Source of the DNA: an uncultured Mycoplasmatota bacterium
Lineage (GTDB): Bacteria > Bacillota_I > Bacilli_A > RF39 > UBA660
Assembly: GCA_900544605.1 (NCBI GenBank)
Contig: UQVP01000002.1
Location: forward strand, 17,334-81,333
Direction of reading: 5' to 3'
DNA: 64,000 bases
Of the stretch, positions 1 through 9,030 are shown piece after piece. The translations under genes were made by a program, and so were the position numbers. The number at the start of each line of letters is the position of its first letter. The first letter of the stretch is position 1. The notes beneath the pieces are model-generated. The model did no database searches. It worked only from the letters and a program-made list of their open reading frames with translations, and had not been told where the DNA came from.

Positions 1-98
1 AAATTTTATTAGGTGATGAAATAGATTTTGATGTTAATATATTAGAAGATAAATTTATCAAGCATACTAAATATGTTTATTCTTTATCACATAAATAA
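1..98 (+). CDS. C-terminal end of an unidentified protein (partial)
   Basis: Open from the window edge (first full codon at base 3) to TAA at 96-98. It gives 31 residues that end YSLSHK. The piece is too short to name, and its start lies outside the window. It is followed directly by an intrinsic terminator, which supports it as a true gene end. Confidence 0.6.
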   Translation, partial: ILLGDEIDFDVNILEDKFIKHTKYVYSLSHK

Positions 99-126
99 TG
101 TCAATATTTGTAATTGTTAAATTATA

Positions 127-151
127 CCACTGTACTAAACAGTGGTTTTTT
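127..151 (+). terminator. Intrinsic terminator
   Basis: CCACTG and CAGTGG form a 6-bp stem around a short A-rich loop and are followed by six T. It ends the partial upstream gene. The last T of the tract abuts the next promoter. Confidence 0.85.
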
Positions 152-159
152 GATATAAT
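151..159 (+). promoter_or_regulatory. Extended -10 promoter
   Basis: TGATATAAT is an extended -10 (TGn plus perfect TATAAT). No good -35 is visible. The predicted 5' UTR is about 17 nt and holds the SD GAGGTGG before ATG 183. Confidence 0.6.
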
Positions 160-182
160 TATTATAGTAGAGAGGTGGTAAT

Positions 183-1910
183 ATGAAGAAAATATTAAAT
201 ATAATAAATTGTTTAATTATTTTAACAATTACTTTTTTAGTGCCATTTACTAATATTTCGGCTTATGAGCCTTGGGTTGGATATGTAACTATTCCTACTT
301 CAAAGACAGTACATTCAACTCCAGCTATGGGTGATTTTAATGCAATAGAAGAAATTCCTCCATATATGAGTTTTAGAGTTATAGGTTCAGAAAAAACAGA
401 TGGAGTTTTATTTTATAAAATTGTTTATGGTGATAATAAAGTAGGTTGGATATCTTATTATACAGTTGAAGAAAGTAGTAAACCTACAAGGAATTATGGA
501 AGGCCTTGGACTACCCCTGGTAAAGCTATTACAGGTGGTGCTGAATATATTTCTGCTGGATATATAAAAATTGGACAATATACCTCTTATTTAAAAAAAT
601 TTCAAGTAAATCCTAATGCTAGTGTTGGTCTTTATCAACATCAATGGATGACTAATATTAGAGGACCTTATTTTGAAGCTGCAAAAGCATACACTGGTTA
701 TAGTCAGTATTTAGAGAGTAGAGAATTTATATTTTCTATTCCTGTTTATAATAATATGCCAAATGCTACCACTCTTTCTGGTATGACTAATGTTGGAACT
801 GCTTTAACAAAAGAAGAATTAAATGATGCTAATTTTGAAACGGAAATGGATAGACAAGGTTTTCCTGAAGATTATAAAAAATATTTACGTGCTCTTCATA
901 AAACATACCCTAAATGGATATTTAGAGCTTTAAAAACTAATTTAAATTTTGATACGGTAGTTACAAAACAAACGGGTAAGAATAGTTGTATAGAAACATC
1001 ATCAGGCCACGGAACAAATGAAGGATGTGGAAATGAAAGTGCGAGATGGGCATTAGCAGATAATGCTTCTATAAGATATTTTATAGATCCAAGAAATTTC
1101 TTAGATAAACAATCAATTTTTATGTTTGAAGATTTATCATATTCGGATAGTATTACAGAAACAATGGTACAAAGAACTTTAAGCGGAACTTTTATGTCAG
1201 GCTCATCTGCTAAAGATGGAAAGACTTATGCTAAATTATTTTTAGAAGCAGGACAAAAAAGTGGAGTAAACCCAATTTATTTAGCAAGCTTATCACTTCA
1301 AGAATTAAGTAGTGATGCAATTCAATTTAAAGGTTCGACTATTGATTATTATGGTATTAGATATTCTTCATTATATAATTTTTATAATATTGGAGCATCA
1401 GGTATGTTTACAGCTCGTGGTGGTATTGTTTGGGCTAGTGGTGGAGACCCTAGCACATATTCATTTCTTAAAGATTTAGATGGTAGTTATAATGGTGGAA
1501 GTGAAATAACAACACCAACTAATCTAGATAAATATATAACTAATGTAGGGTATAAAATAAGTGGTAGTTACATATATGGTATTAGTAGTAATACAAGTAT
1601 AGATGCTTTCAAAAATAAAATAAGTGGTGTTGATGTTTCCATAAGTGGCAATAATGGTAATTTAGTAGGAACTGGTACAGTTGTTACTTTAAGTAAAGAT
1701 GGAACAACTTATAGTAAAATAATTGTTGTTTCTGGAGATGTAGATGGCGATGGTAAAATAGCTGCTACTGATTATGTCGCCATAAAAAATAGTATTATGG
1801 AAATAAAAACATTATCAAATGTTCAAAAATTAGGGGCAGATATGAATAGTAATAATCGTGTTGATGCAGGGGATTACGTAGCTATTAAAAATTATATTAT
1901 GAATAATTAG
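183..1910 (+). CDS. Secreted glucosaminidase with SH3-like and dockerin domains
   Basis: Predicted exported endo-beta-N-acetylglucosaminidase that cuts peptidoglycan glycan strands. An N-terminal signal peptide (about residues 1-27) is followed by an SH3b-like segment (about 50-100). The glucosaminidase domain spans about 222-450: a FPEDYKKYLRALHKTYP-type entry motif, SLSLQE with the probable catalytic Glu near 372, and YNFYNIGA. The C-terminus (about 518-575) has two EF-hand-like loops, DVDGDGKIAATDY and DMNSNNRVDAGDY, typical of type I dockerins. The next gene starts 8 bp downstream in the same operon. The family assignment is firm for the glucosaminidase. The dockerin is clear by motif, but no cohesin partner is visible here. 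Confidence 0.88.
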   Translation: MKKILNIINCLIILTITFLVPFTNISAYEPWVGYVTIPTSKTVHSTPAMGDFNAIEEIPPYMSFRVIGSEKTDGVLFYKIVYGDNKVGWISYYTVEESSKPTRNYGRPWTTPGKAITGGAEYISAGYIKIGQYTSYLKKFQVNPNASVGLYQHQWMTNIRGPYFEAAKAYTGYSQYLESREFIFSIPVYNNMPNATTLSGMTNVGTALTKEELNDANFETEMDRQGFPEDYKKYLRALHKTYPKWIFRALKTNLNFDTVVTKQTGKNSCIETSSGHGTNEGCGNESARWALADNASIRYFIDPRNFLDKQSIFMFEDLSYSDSITETMVQRTLSGTFMSGSSAKDGKTYAKLFLEAGQKSGVNPIYLASLSLQELSSDAIQFKGSTIDYYGIRYSSLYNFYNIGASGMFTARGGIVWASGGDPSTYSFLKDLDGSYNGGSEITTPTNLDKYITNVGYKISGSYIYGISSNTSIDAFKNKISGVDVSISGNNGNLVGTGTVVTLSKDGTTYSKIIVVSGDVDGDGKIAATDYVAIKNSIMEIKTLSNVQKLGADMNSNNRVDAGDYVAIKNYIMNN

Positions 1911-1918
1911 GAGGAAGT

Positions 1919-3409
1919 ATGAAAAAAGGAAAATTATTAATTATATTATCATTTATTGCTTGTTTATTTATCGTTCCAAATACAATAAAAGCAGCATCTT
2001 TTTCTGCAAGTGCAAGCAGTTATAATGTAGCAGTTGGCTCAAGTGTAAAAGTATATATTTCAAGCTCTGATTTGACAGGAAGGTTTGATGTGTCGTCATC
2101 AAGCTCCAGTGTTTTATCAGGAGGGGGTAAAGTTTGGGTAGAAAAAAATAGTCAATCAGTAACATTTACGGCTAAGTCTGCAGGCCGCGTTAAAGTTAAC
2201 ATTACGCCAACGAATGTTTCTGATAATAGTGGTAAACAATATTCTACTAGTAGATCATTAATTATAAATGTATATGTTCCTCGTGCTTTAGAAACAAACA
2301 ATTACTTATCAAGTTTAAGTGTTGATGGGGTTGAATTAATTCCAAGCTTTAACAAAGAAACAACAGCCTATATTGTTGACTTAGAACCTGGAACTACTAG
2401 TATTAAGGTAAATGCTGAAAAAGAAAATAAATATGCTAGTATTAGTGGGACTGGAGATATTGCCGTAGTAGAAGGTAGTAATGAAATTAATGTTGTTGTA
2501 ACAGCAGAAAATGGTAGTAAAAAAACATATACAATTACAGCTAATGTAAAAGAATATGATCCTATTAATGTAACGATAGATGGTAGTGATTATACCGTTG
2601 TTAGAAAACAGTCTGAACTTGTTAAACCTGATGGTTACGAGGAAACATCTGTTGATATTAACGGTAACCAAGTACCAGCTTTTAAAAATGACACTTTAGG
2701 ATACACACTAGTTGGTCTTAAGGATGTAACTGGCAAAGTAAAATTATTTATTTATGATAATGGCGCATATAAACCATATATTTTCTTATCATTTAACAAA
2801 TTAGATTTAATTATTTTAGATGAAGAAGTAAAAGCACCTAAAGGATTTGTTAAAGATACTATTACAATAGGTGAAGAAACAGTTACTTGTTATAAAAATA
2901 ATGAGCTAGGTATTACTATTATTTATGGTAAGAGTATTACAACAGGAGAAGCCAATTTTTATACATTTGAAAATACTGATATGACAATTCAAAAATTTAA
3001 TTATGATATGTATAAGAAAATGCTTAATAAATTTGATTTATATTCGTATATAATTATTGGTGAAGCAGGATTAATTTTACTTATTTTATTTATTGTTTTA
3101 GTTTCAAGTATTGCTAGAAAGAAAAAATTAACAAAGAAAAAAGAAGAAATAGAAAAAACTATGAAATTAAATCCTAACGATATAAATAATCAAGTAAAAG
3201 AATTAGAAGAAAAAAATCTTTCTAAAAAAGAATTAAAAAAATTAAAGAAAGAACAACAAAAAGAGAAAGAAAAACAAGAAGAATTAAATAGAAAAAAAGA
3301 AGAAGCTTTAGAAGAACAAAAACGTATAGAAGAAAAAAATAAGAAGAAACTTGAAAAAAAGAATAAAAATAAAAAATCAGAAAAAGATGATGATATGTTT
3401 TATTTATAG
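1919..3409 (+). CDS. Membrane-anchored Ig/cadherin-like surface protein
   Basis: A signal peptide (residues 1-25) is followed by a Ser-rich Ig-like domain (about 26-125), a cadherin-like beta-sandwich domain (about 130-210; LSSLSVDGVEL start, TAYIVDL, KTYTITA end), and a less clear extracellular segment. A single membrane helix lies at about 375-397 (IIIGEAGLILLILFIVLV). The remaining ~95 residues are a Lys/Glu-rich, probably cytoplasmic coiled coil. It sits 8 bp behind the glucosaminidase, so the two are probably co-expressed. It may be a surface scaffold or sensor. No catalytic motif is visible, and the function is not known. Confidence 0.8.
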   Translation: MKKGKLLIILSFIACLFIVPNTIKAASFSASASSYNVAVGSSVKVYISSSDLTGRFDVSSSSSSVLSGGGKVWVEKNSQSVTFTAKSAGRVKVNITPTNVSDNSGKQYSTSRSLIINVYVPRALETNNYLSSLSVDGVELIPSFNKETTAYIVDLEPGTTSIKVNAEKENKYASISGTGDIAVVEGSNEINVVVTAENGSKKTYTITANVKEYDPINVTIDGSDYTVVRKQSELVKPDGYEETSVDINGNQVPAFKNDTLGYTLVGLKDVTGKVKLFIYDNGAYKPYIFLSFNKLDLIILDEEVKAPKGFVKDTITIGEETVTCYKNNELGITIIYGKSITTGEANFYTFENTDMTIQKFNYDMYKKMLNKFDLYSYIIIGEAGLILLILFIVLVSSIARKKKLTKKKEEIEKTMKLNPNDINNQVKELEEKNLSKKELKKLKKEQQKEKEKQEELNRKKEEALEEQKRIEEKNKKKLEKKNKNKKSEKDDDMFYL

Positions 3410-3430
3410 ACACTTTTGTGTCTATTTTTT
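3407..3430 (+). terminator. Terminator overlapping a stop codon
   Basis: TAGACAC / GTGTCTA stem with a TTTT loop and six T after it. The TAG stop of the preceding gene forms the first three bases of the stem. Confidence 0.9.
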
Positions 3431-3469
3431 GTTAAATTATCTTGTTTTGTAGAAATGAGTTTATTTATA

Positions 3470-3478
3470 TGATATAAT
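3470..3478 (+). promoter_or_regulatory. Extended -10 promoter of the polysaccharide cluster
   Basis: TGATATAAT lies 25 bp before ATG 3504, with SD AGGAG between. The downstream genes are tightly spaced or overlapping, so this probably drives the whole 3504-10148 operon. Confidence 0.55.
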
Positions 3479-3503
3479 TGAAACATAGAAGGATTAGGAG
3501 ATT

Positions 3504-5030
3504 ATGAATAAAAATAAACAACTTATTATAAATTTAATTACAACAATTTTTGTGTTATTAATAAACACTTTAATTAATTTTGGCTTATCAAGTTATATTG
3601 TAGAGAAAATAGGAGAAGAAGCTTATGGCTTTATTTCTTTAGCAACTAACTTTGTCAGTTTTGCTACTATTTTTACAACTGCATTAAATTCAATGTGTAG
3701 TCGTTTTATAACAATAGATATACATAAAAAAAATATGAAAAGTGCTAATGAATATTTTACTTCAGTGCTGTTCGCTAATGCATTAATAATTTTATTTTTA
3801 ATAGTACCATCTTTGATTATGATTTTATATTTAGAAAAGTTTATAAAAATATCACCAAACTTAATAGTTGATGTAAAACTATTATTTACATTTATCTTTT
3901 TAAATTTTTTTGTAACACTAATATCTGGGGTGTTTACAATTGCGACTTATTGTAAAAATAAACTTTATTTATCATCTTTAAGACAAGCTGAATCATATAT
4001 TGTAAAGTTATTAGTGATACTTGGTCTATTTATATTTTTTAAACCAGAGGTATTTTATGTAGGTGTAGCCACTTTTATATCGGGAATATATTTATCATTA
4101 TTTAACATGTATTACACAAAAAAATTATTACCAGAAATAAAAATTAAAAAAGAAAATTTTTCTTGGAAAAAAATAAAAATATTACTTTCAAGTGGGTTAT
4201 GGAATTCTATTACTAATCTTGGAAATGTTTTAACTGATGGTCTTGATTTATTAATTAGTAATTTAGCAATAGATTCACAGGTAATGGGAATTGTTGCTTT
4301 AGCTAAACTTCCAGGAAATGTTTTAAACTCAATGATTTCCAGCATAATGACGGTTTTTCAACCTCCAACACTAGAATACTATGCTAAAGACGATATAGAA
4401 ATGGTAGTTAGTGAAACTAAAAGAAACATGAAAATTAGTGGTATTTTTGGAAATATACCTTTTGCTTATATTCTTATATTTGGTTCTTGTTTCTGTATGA
4501 CTTGGATGCCATCTACAGATACAAAGATTTTAACAATTTTATGTATTATAACATTCATAAATGTTTATGTAGGAGGACTTATTAGTCCACTTTATAACAT
4601 ATTTACAATTACTAATAAAGTTAGGTTGAACGCTATTTTAAATATTGGAAGTGGTTTATTATCAACATTAATAGTTTTAATATTATTAAAAACTACAAAT
4701 CTAGGGGTTTATGCAGTTGTTGGAGTAAGTACGATTATAGGATTGTTAAAGGGCTTTATAATTGTTCCAATATATGCTGCTAAATGTTTAAAAAGAGATT
4801 GGAAAGAATTTATGCCATCAATTTTAATGTATATATTAACAACATTAGCAATCATTGTCCCAATTTATATATTAAGATTATTCTATAGTCCAATAGGATG
4901 GATGAAAATATTTATGAGTATCATAATTAGTGGATTTATAGGACTGATTATTAATGGTTTGATTTTATTTACTAAAGAAGATAGGAATGTTTTAAAAAAT
5001 ACGATATTAAAGAAAGTTGGTAAAAAATGA
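3504..5030 (+). CDS. Polysaccharide flippase (Wzx/PST family)
   Basis: Predicted to flip lipid-linked oligosaccharide units across the membrane. The 508 residues are almost entirely hydrophobic, with roughly 12-14 membrane helices. The N-terminal helix pair, the FGLSSYIVEKIGEEAYGF segment and the length fit the MATE/PST polysaccharide transporter superfamily. It is the first gene of a cluster of five transferases and overlaps the next gene by 4 bp (ATGA). It ends in TGA, which shows that TGA is a stop in this genome. The exported polymer is unknown. Confidence 0.85.
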   Translation: MNKNKQLIINLITTIFVLLINTLINFGLSSYIVEKIGEEAYGFISLATNFVSFATIFTTALNSMCSRFITIDIHKKNMKSANEYFTSVLFANALIILFLIVPSLIMILYLEKFIKISPNLIVDVKLLFTFIFLNFFVTLISGVFTIATYCKNKLYLSSLRQAESYIVKLLVILGLFIFFKPEVFYVGVATFISGIYLSLFNMYYTKKLLPEIKIKKENFSWKKIKILLSSGLWNSITNLGNVLTDGLDLLISNLAIDSQVMGIVALAKLPGNVLNSMISSIMTVFQPPTLEYYAKDDIEMVVSETKRNMKISGIFGNIPFAYILIFGSCFCMTWMPSTDTKILTILCIITFINVYVGGLISPLYNIFTITNKVRLNAILNIGSGLLSTLIVLILLKTTNLGVYAVVGVSTIIGLLKGFIIVPIYAAKCLKRDWKEFMPSILMYILTTLAIIVPIYILRLFYSPIGWMKIFMSIIISGFIGLIINGLILFTKEDRNVLKNTILKKVGKK

Positions 5031-5950
5031 AAAAAAATGGTGAAATAACATTAGTAACCTCGTTTTTTGATATAGGAAGAAAAAAATATGGGGATTATGC
5101 TAGATCAAATAAAAAATATTTAGATGATTTTAAATTTTGGGCTAGAATGAAAAATAATTTAGTTGTTTATACTGATAAAGAGATGGCTAAAGAAGTTAAA
5201 AAAATTAGAAAAGAGTTTGATTTAGAAGAAAAAACTAAAGTAATTATTATAGAAGATATTACAAAGTTAGAGCCAAAAATTTTCAACCGTATGCAAGAAG
5301 TAGAAAAGAGCGATTATTTTTTAAGCTTTCGTTATAATGAAAATCTACCAGAAAATAAAGCTTTATATAATTATATAATGTTAATGAAATCATGGTGCCT
5401 TGCTGATGCCATTAAACAAGGCGTTGATACTGATTTTGTGGCTTGGCTTGATTTTGGCTATAATCATGGTGGGGACGTATTTATTAATCCTGAAGAATTT
5501 TCTTTTACTTGGAAATATAATTTTCCCAAAGATAAAATTATTTATTTTAATAAAGAAAAAATAACTGATAAACCAATATTTTATTTAGTTCAATCGATGG
5601 ATGTTAACATTATGGGTGCTCCTTTTATCGTTCCTTCTAAATTGGCAGAAAAACATTATAGTTTAATAAAAAATGCGATGATTGAATTATTAGATTTAGG
5701 ATTAATGGATGATGATCAACTACTTATGCTTATGGCTAGTAGAAAAGAACCAAGTTTGTTTGATATAAAACAAAGCGATTGGTTTTTACCAATTAAAGAT
5801 TATGGAAATAAAAATTTAACAACGAAAGAATTACAAGTAGCACAAAAATCAAAAAAAGATGAATTTTTAGATAAATTAAGAGTAAAAAAAAGAAATTATT
5901 TGTATTTAAAAAGATTTATGAAAAAATTTAAAAAGAACAATTTAGAGTAG
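5027..5950 (+). CDS. HtrL/YibB (WlaTC) family protein, probable glycosyltransferase
   Basis: The N-terminal TLVTSFFDIGRKKYG motif and the later YIMLMKSWCLADAI and DFVAWLDFGYNHGG (W-x-D-F-G-x-N-H) motifs fit the HtrL/YibB family. Relatives include WlaTC of Campylobacter, annotated as glycosyltransferases. The 307-residue length is usual. There is no signal peptide or membrane helix, so it should be cytoplasmic. Translation is coupled to the flippase through an ATGA overlap. Its acceptor and donor cannot be read from sequence. Confidence 0.75.
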   Translation: MKKNGEITLVTSFFDIGRKKYGDYARSNKKYLDDFKFWARMKNNLVVYTDKEMAKEVKKIRKEFDLEEKTKVIIIEDITKLEPKIFNRMQEVEKSDYFLSFRYNENLPENKALYNYIMLMKSWCLADAIKQGVDTDFVAWLDFGYNHGGDVFINPEEFSFTWKYNFPKDKIIYFNKEKITDKPIFYLVQSMDVNIMGAPFIVPSKLAEKHYSLIKNAMIELLDLGLMDDDQLLMLMASRKEPSLFDIKQSDWFLPIKDYGNKNLTTKELQVAQKSKKDEFLDKLRVKKRNYLYLKRFMKKFKKNNLE

Positions 5951-5958
5951 GTGATAAC

Positions 5959-7131
5959 TTGAAAAAGGTTTGTTTGATAGTTCCTAATAAATTAACCGTT
6001 CCAGCAGTTTTAGGTGGGGCAATTGAAACTTTAGTTACATTAATTATAGATGCTAATGAAAAACATAATGAGTTAGAATTAACTGTTGTAGCACCTTATA
6101 ATGAGCAGGCATACATATTAAGCAAAAATTATAAGTATACTAAGTTTATTTATATTAAAAAGAATATAAGTTATTATTTTACTTCTTGCTTATTTAAATT
6201 AATTAATAAAACATTTAAAAAAAATTATTGCACTTATAACCATTTTGTTATTAATAAGATAAAAAATGAAGATTTTGATTATGTTATAGCAGAAGGTGGA
6301 GAATATGCTTCTTATAAGAAAATATTAAAGTATTTTGATAGAAATAAAATGATATTGCACCTTCACCATGAATGGCACAGTAATAAAATAATAGATGAAA
6401 CTTTTTCTAAAGTAATAGGTGTAAGCAATTATGTGACTGAAGAATTTAAAAAAAGTTCAAATATAAACACGTATAATGTTTTAAAGAATGCTATAGATTT
6501 ATCTAAGTTTATTAAAAAAAATGACATTAAGAGCAAAAAAGAATTAATTAACAAATTTAAGTTTAAAGAAGATGATTTTGTTGTGTTATATTGTGGTAGA
6601 CTTATAGAAATTAAAGGTGTTTTGGAACTAGTAAAAGCTATTAAAAGTATAGATAATGAACATATAAAATTACTAATCGTTGGGTCTTCTAATTTTGCAA
6701 ATGCTAAAAAAAATGAATATATTTTAAATTTAGAAAAAGAAATAGAAATTTGTAAAGATAGAGTTCAATTTACAGGATATATTAATAATGTTGATTTATA
6801 TAAATATTATGAACTAATAGATGTATTATGTGTTCCTTCTATTTGTAATGAGGCAGCAGGACTTACTGCAATAGAAGGAATGGCTTCAAGTAAACCTTTA
6901 ATAGTCACTAATAATGGTGGCCTTCCTGAATATATTTGTAAAGATGGTGCTATTGTTTTAAAAACTGACAAGGATTTTATTAATAATTTAAAAGAAGCTA
7001 TTATTTCTTTATATCAAGATAAAAAAAGCTGTGAAGAAATGGGCAGAAAAAATTTATTAGAATCCAAAAAATATGATTATTTAAAATTTTATCAGAACTT
7101 TGTTAATATAATTAATAATTATAAAGATTAA
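5959..7131 (+). CDS. GT4 family glycosyltransferase (TTG start)
   Basis: GT-B fold retaining transferase. The N-terminal half binds acceptor. The C-terminal half has VVLYCGRLIEIKGV, then LCVPSICNEAAGLTAIEGM and SKPLIVTNNGGLPE, the usual E-x7-E nucleotide-sugar signature. The start is TTG at 5959, preceded by GGTGATAAC. No in-frame ATG sits near the SD, and the reading MKKVCLIVPNKL fits the family N-terminus. It lies 8 bp after the HtrL gene in the polysaccharide operon. Sugar specificity is unknown. Confidence 0.85.
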   Translation: MKKVCLIVPNKLTVPAVLGGAIETLVTLIIDANEKHNELELTVVAPYNEQAYILSKNYKYTKFIYIKKNISYYFTSCLFKLINKTFKKNYCTYNHFVINKIKNEDFDYVIAEGGEYASYKKILKYFDRNKMILHLHHEWHSNKIIDETFSKVIGVSNYVTEEFKKSSNINTYNVLKNAIDLSKFIKKNDIKSKKELINKFKFKEDDFVVLYCGRLIEIKGVLELVKAIKSIDNEHIKLLIVGSSNFANAKKNEYILNLEKEIEICKDRVQFTGYINNVDLYKYYELIDVLCVPSICNEAAGLTAIEGMASSKPLIVTNNGGLPEYICKDGAIVLKTDKDFINNLKEAIISLYQDKKSCEEMGRKNLLESKKYDYLKFYQNFVNIINNYKD

Positions 7132-7143
7132 AGGAGTGTTATA

Positions 7144-8070
7144 ATGAAATATAGTATAATAATACCAGTATATAATGTAGAAAACTATATTAAAAAGTGT
7201 TTAGAATCTATAAAAGGGCAAACATATAAAAATTTTGAAGTTATTATTGTAAATGATGGCTCAAAACAAAACGAAAAAGAAATAATTAAACCGTTTTTAA
7301 AAGATAAAAGATTTAAATACTATGAAAAAGAAAATGGGGGATTATCTGATGCCAGAAATTATGGTGTAGGTTATGCTGCTGGTGATTATATCATTTATGT
7401 AGATTCAGATGATTATATAGAAAAAGATCTATTAACTAAAATTAATAATTTAGTTGAAACAATAGATTATGATGTTGTTAGATATAACTTAAATGTTGTT
7501 TCAGAAGATGGTGAAATAATTTTTAAAAATGATGATATTGATTTAACTTATGACTCAATTAAAGGTATATTATTAAATAAATATGTTGAGCCAGCTTGGC
7601 TTTATGCTTACAAAAAAGATTTTTATTTAAAAAACAAATTTACCTTTCCTAAAGGAAAAATTCATGAAGATTTTTATTTGACATTACTAATTTTAGATAA
7701 AGCTAAAAATATTGGTGTTATAAATTATAATGGATATAATTATGTCCAGAGAGGTACAGGAATTATGGGAAATAAAGCTTATGAAAAAGTAAAAATTCGT
7801 GTTGAAGACTTTATATCTCATAATAAATATCATCAAAAAAATATTAAAAATAAATATATATTAAGTTACTCTAATAGATCTTTAGTTTATAAAATAAGTG
7901 AACTAAAGGGTAAAGATTTAGATAATAAAATAAATTATATAGAAAAAAGCAATATATTGTCTAACATTTATTCATTAAGTTTTAAACAGTTTCTTATAAA
8001 TACGTATATGAAATTATTCTTAAGAAAATTTGTTTATTCAAAAAATAATGAATTTTATAAAGGAGAATAA
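7144..8070 (+). CDS. GT2 family glycosyltransferase
   Basis: GT-A fold inverting transferase. It opens with YSIIIPVYNVENYI, has VIIVNDGS and GLSDARNYG, and carries DSDDYI as the metal-binding D-x-D-like motif near residue 93. A WLYAYKKDFYL and KGKIHEDFYLTL region follows, as in capsule transferases of low-GC Gram-positives. SD AAAGGAG lies before ATG 7144. It is paralogous to the next gene. The acceptor is unknown. Confidence 0.85.
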   Translation: MKYSIIIPVYNVENYIKKCLESIKGQTYKNFEVIIVNDGSKQNEKEIIKPFLKDKRFKYYEKENGGLSDARNYGVGYAAGDYIIYVDSDDYIEKDLLTKINNLVETIDYDVVRYNLNVVSEDGEIIFKNDDIDLTYDSIKGILLNKYVEPAWLYAYKKDFYLKNKFTFPKGKIHEDFYLTLLILDKAKNIGVINYNGYNYVQRGTGIMGNKAYEKVKIRVEDFISHNKYHQKNIKNKYILSYSNRSLVYKISELKGKDLDNKINYIEKSNILSNIYSLSFKQFLINTYMKLFLRKFVYSKNNEFYKGE

Positions 8071-8076
8071 AATAAT

Positions 8077-9030
8077 ATGGATATAAGTATAATAATACCA
8101 GCATATAATGCAGAACCTTATATAGATAAGTGTTTAAACACGATATTAAATCAAACTTTTAAAGGTAATTTTGAGATTATTATAGTAAATGATGGTTCAA
8201 AGGATGATACATTAAAAATTTTAAATAAATATGCTAAAAAATATAAAAAAATTAAGATAATTGACCAAAAAAATGCTGGACAAGCTGTTGCACGTAATAA
8301 TGCTTTAAAGGTTGCTTTAGGAAAGTATATAATGTTTGTTGATGTTGATGATTATATAGATGAAACAATGCTTGATAAAATGTATAGTGTTGCAATTAAA
8401 GAAAATGCAGATATTGTATATTGTGATTATTATGAACATTATAAAGATGATGATAGGATTGTTCATAATTATATTACTGAAGATGAAATAAAAAATGCTA
8501 TTTTAGCGAATTATGCGCCTTGGGGTAAATTATATAATTTAGATTTTTTTAAAAAAAGTAAATTAGAATTTATGAAAGGTAAGCTGTTTGAAGACATTGC
8601 CATAGTTCCAGTGTTGGCAGCATTATCTAAAAAAAGTATTAGAGTACCAGAGGCACTTTATTATTATAATTGTTCAAATGTTTCTTCAATTCGTAAAAAA
8701 AGTTATAATAAAAAATTAGAAGATGTTTTTGATTCAATTGATATTACATATAAAAATTTTAAAGATAAAAAACTTTTAGAAAAGTATTATACTGAAATTG
8801 AATATATTTATTTAGATAGCTTTTTAAAAGGTGGGGTTTTTAGATTTTGTGATTTTAAGGAAGGAATTGAAAATGCTTCAATATTAAGAAAAAAGATTAA
8901 GAAATTATTTCCAAAAATTATAAATAATGTATATTATAAAAAATTACCATTAAATAGCAAAAAATATATTTTTATTTCATATTATTTTCCTACTAAACTT
9001 ATTTATTTAATGAAGAGAGCAAAAAAATGA
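8077..9030 (+). CDS. GT2 family glycosyltransferase
   Basis: Second GT-A transferase of the cluster. It has ISIIIPAYNAEPYI at the start, IIIVNDGSKDDT, GQAVARNNAL and DVDDYI. A C-terminal KGKLFEDIAIVP segment parallels KGKIHEDFYL in the previous gene, so the two are likely ancient duplicates with different specificity. It overlaps the following GT4 gene by 4 bp, which implies coupled translation. The product is cytosolic or membrane-peripheral. Confidence 0.85.
   Translation: MDISIIIPAYNAEPYIDKCLNTILNQTFKGNFEIIIVNDGSKDDTLKILNKYAKKYKKIKIIDQKNAGQAVARNNALKVALGKYIMFVDVDDYIDETMLDKMYSVAIKENADIVYCDYYEHYKDDDRIVHNYITEDEIKNAILANYAPWGKLYNLDFFKKSKLEFMKGKLFEDIAIVPVLAALSKKSIRVPEALYYYNCSNVSSIRKKSYNKKLEDVFDSIDITYKNFKDKKLLEKYYTEIEYIYLDSFLKGGVFRFCDFKEGIENASILRKKIKKLFPKIINNVYYKKLPLNSKKYIFISYYFPTKLIYLMKRAKK

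Noticed and set aside
3222..3413. Reverse ORF of 63 aa opposite the coiled coil
   Set aside because: A shadow of a Lys/Glu-rich coding region; no SD or promoter.
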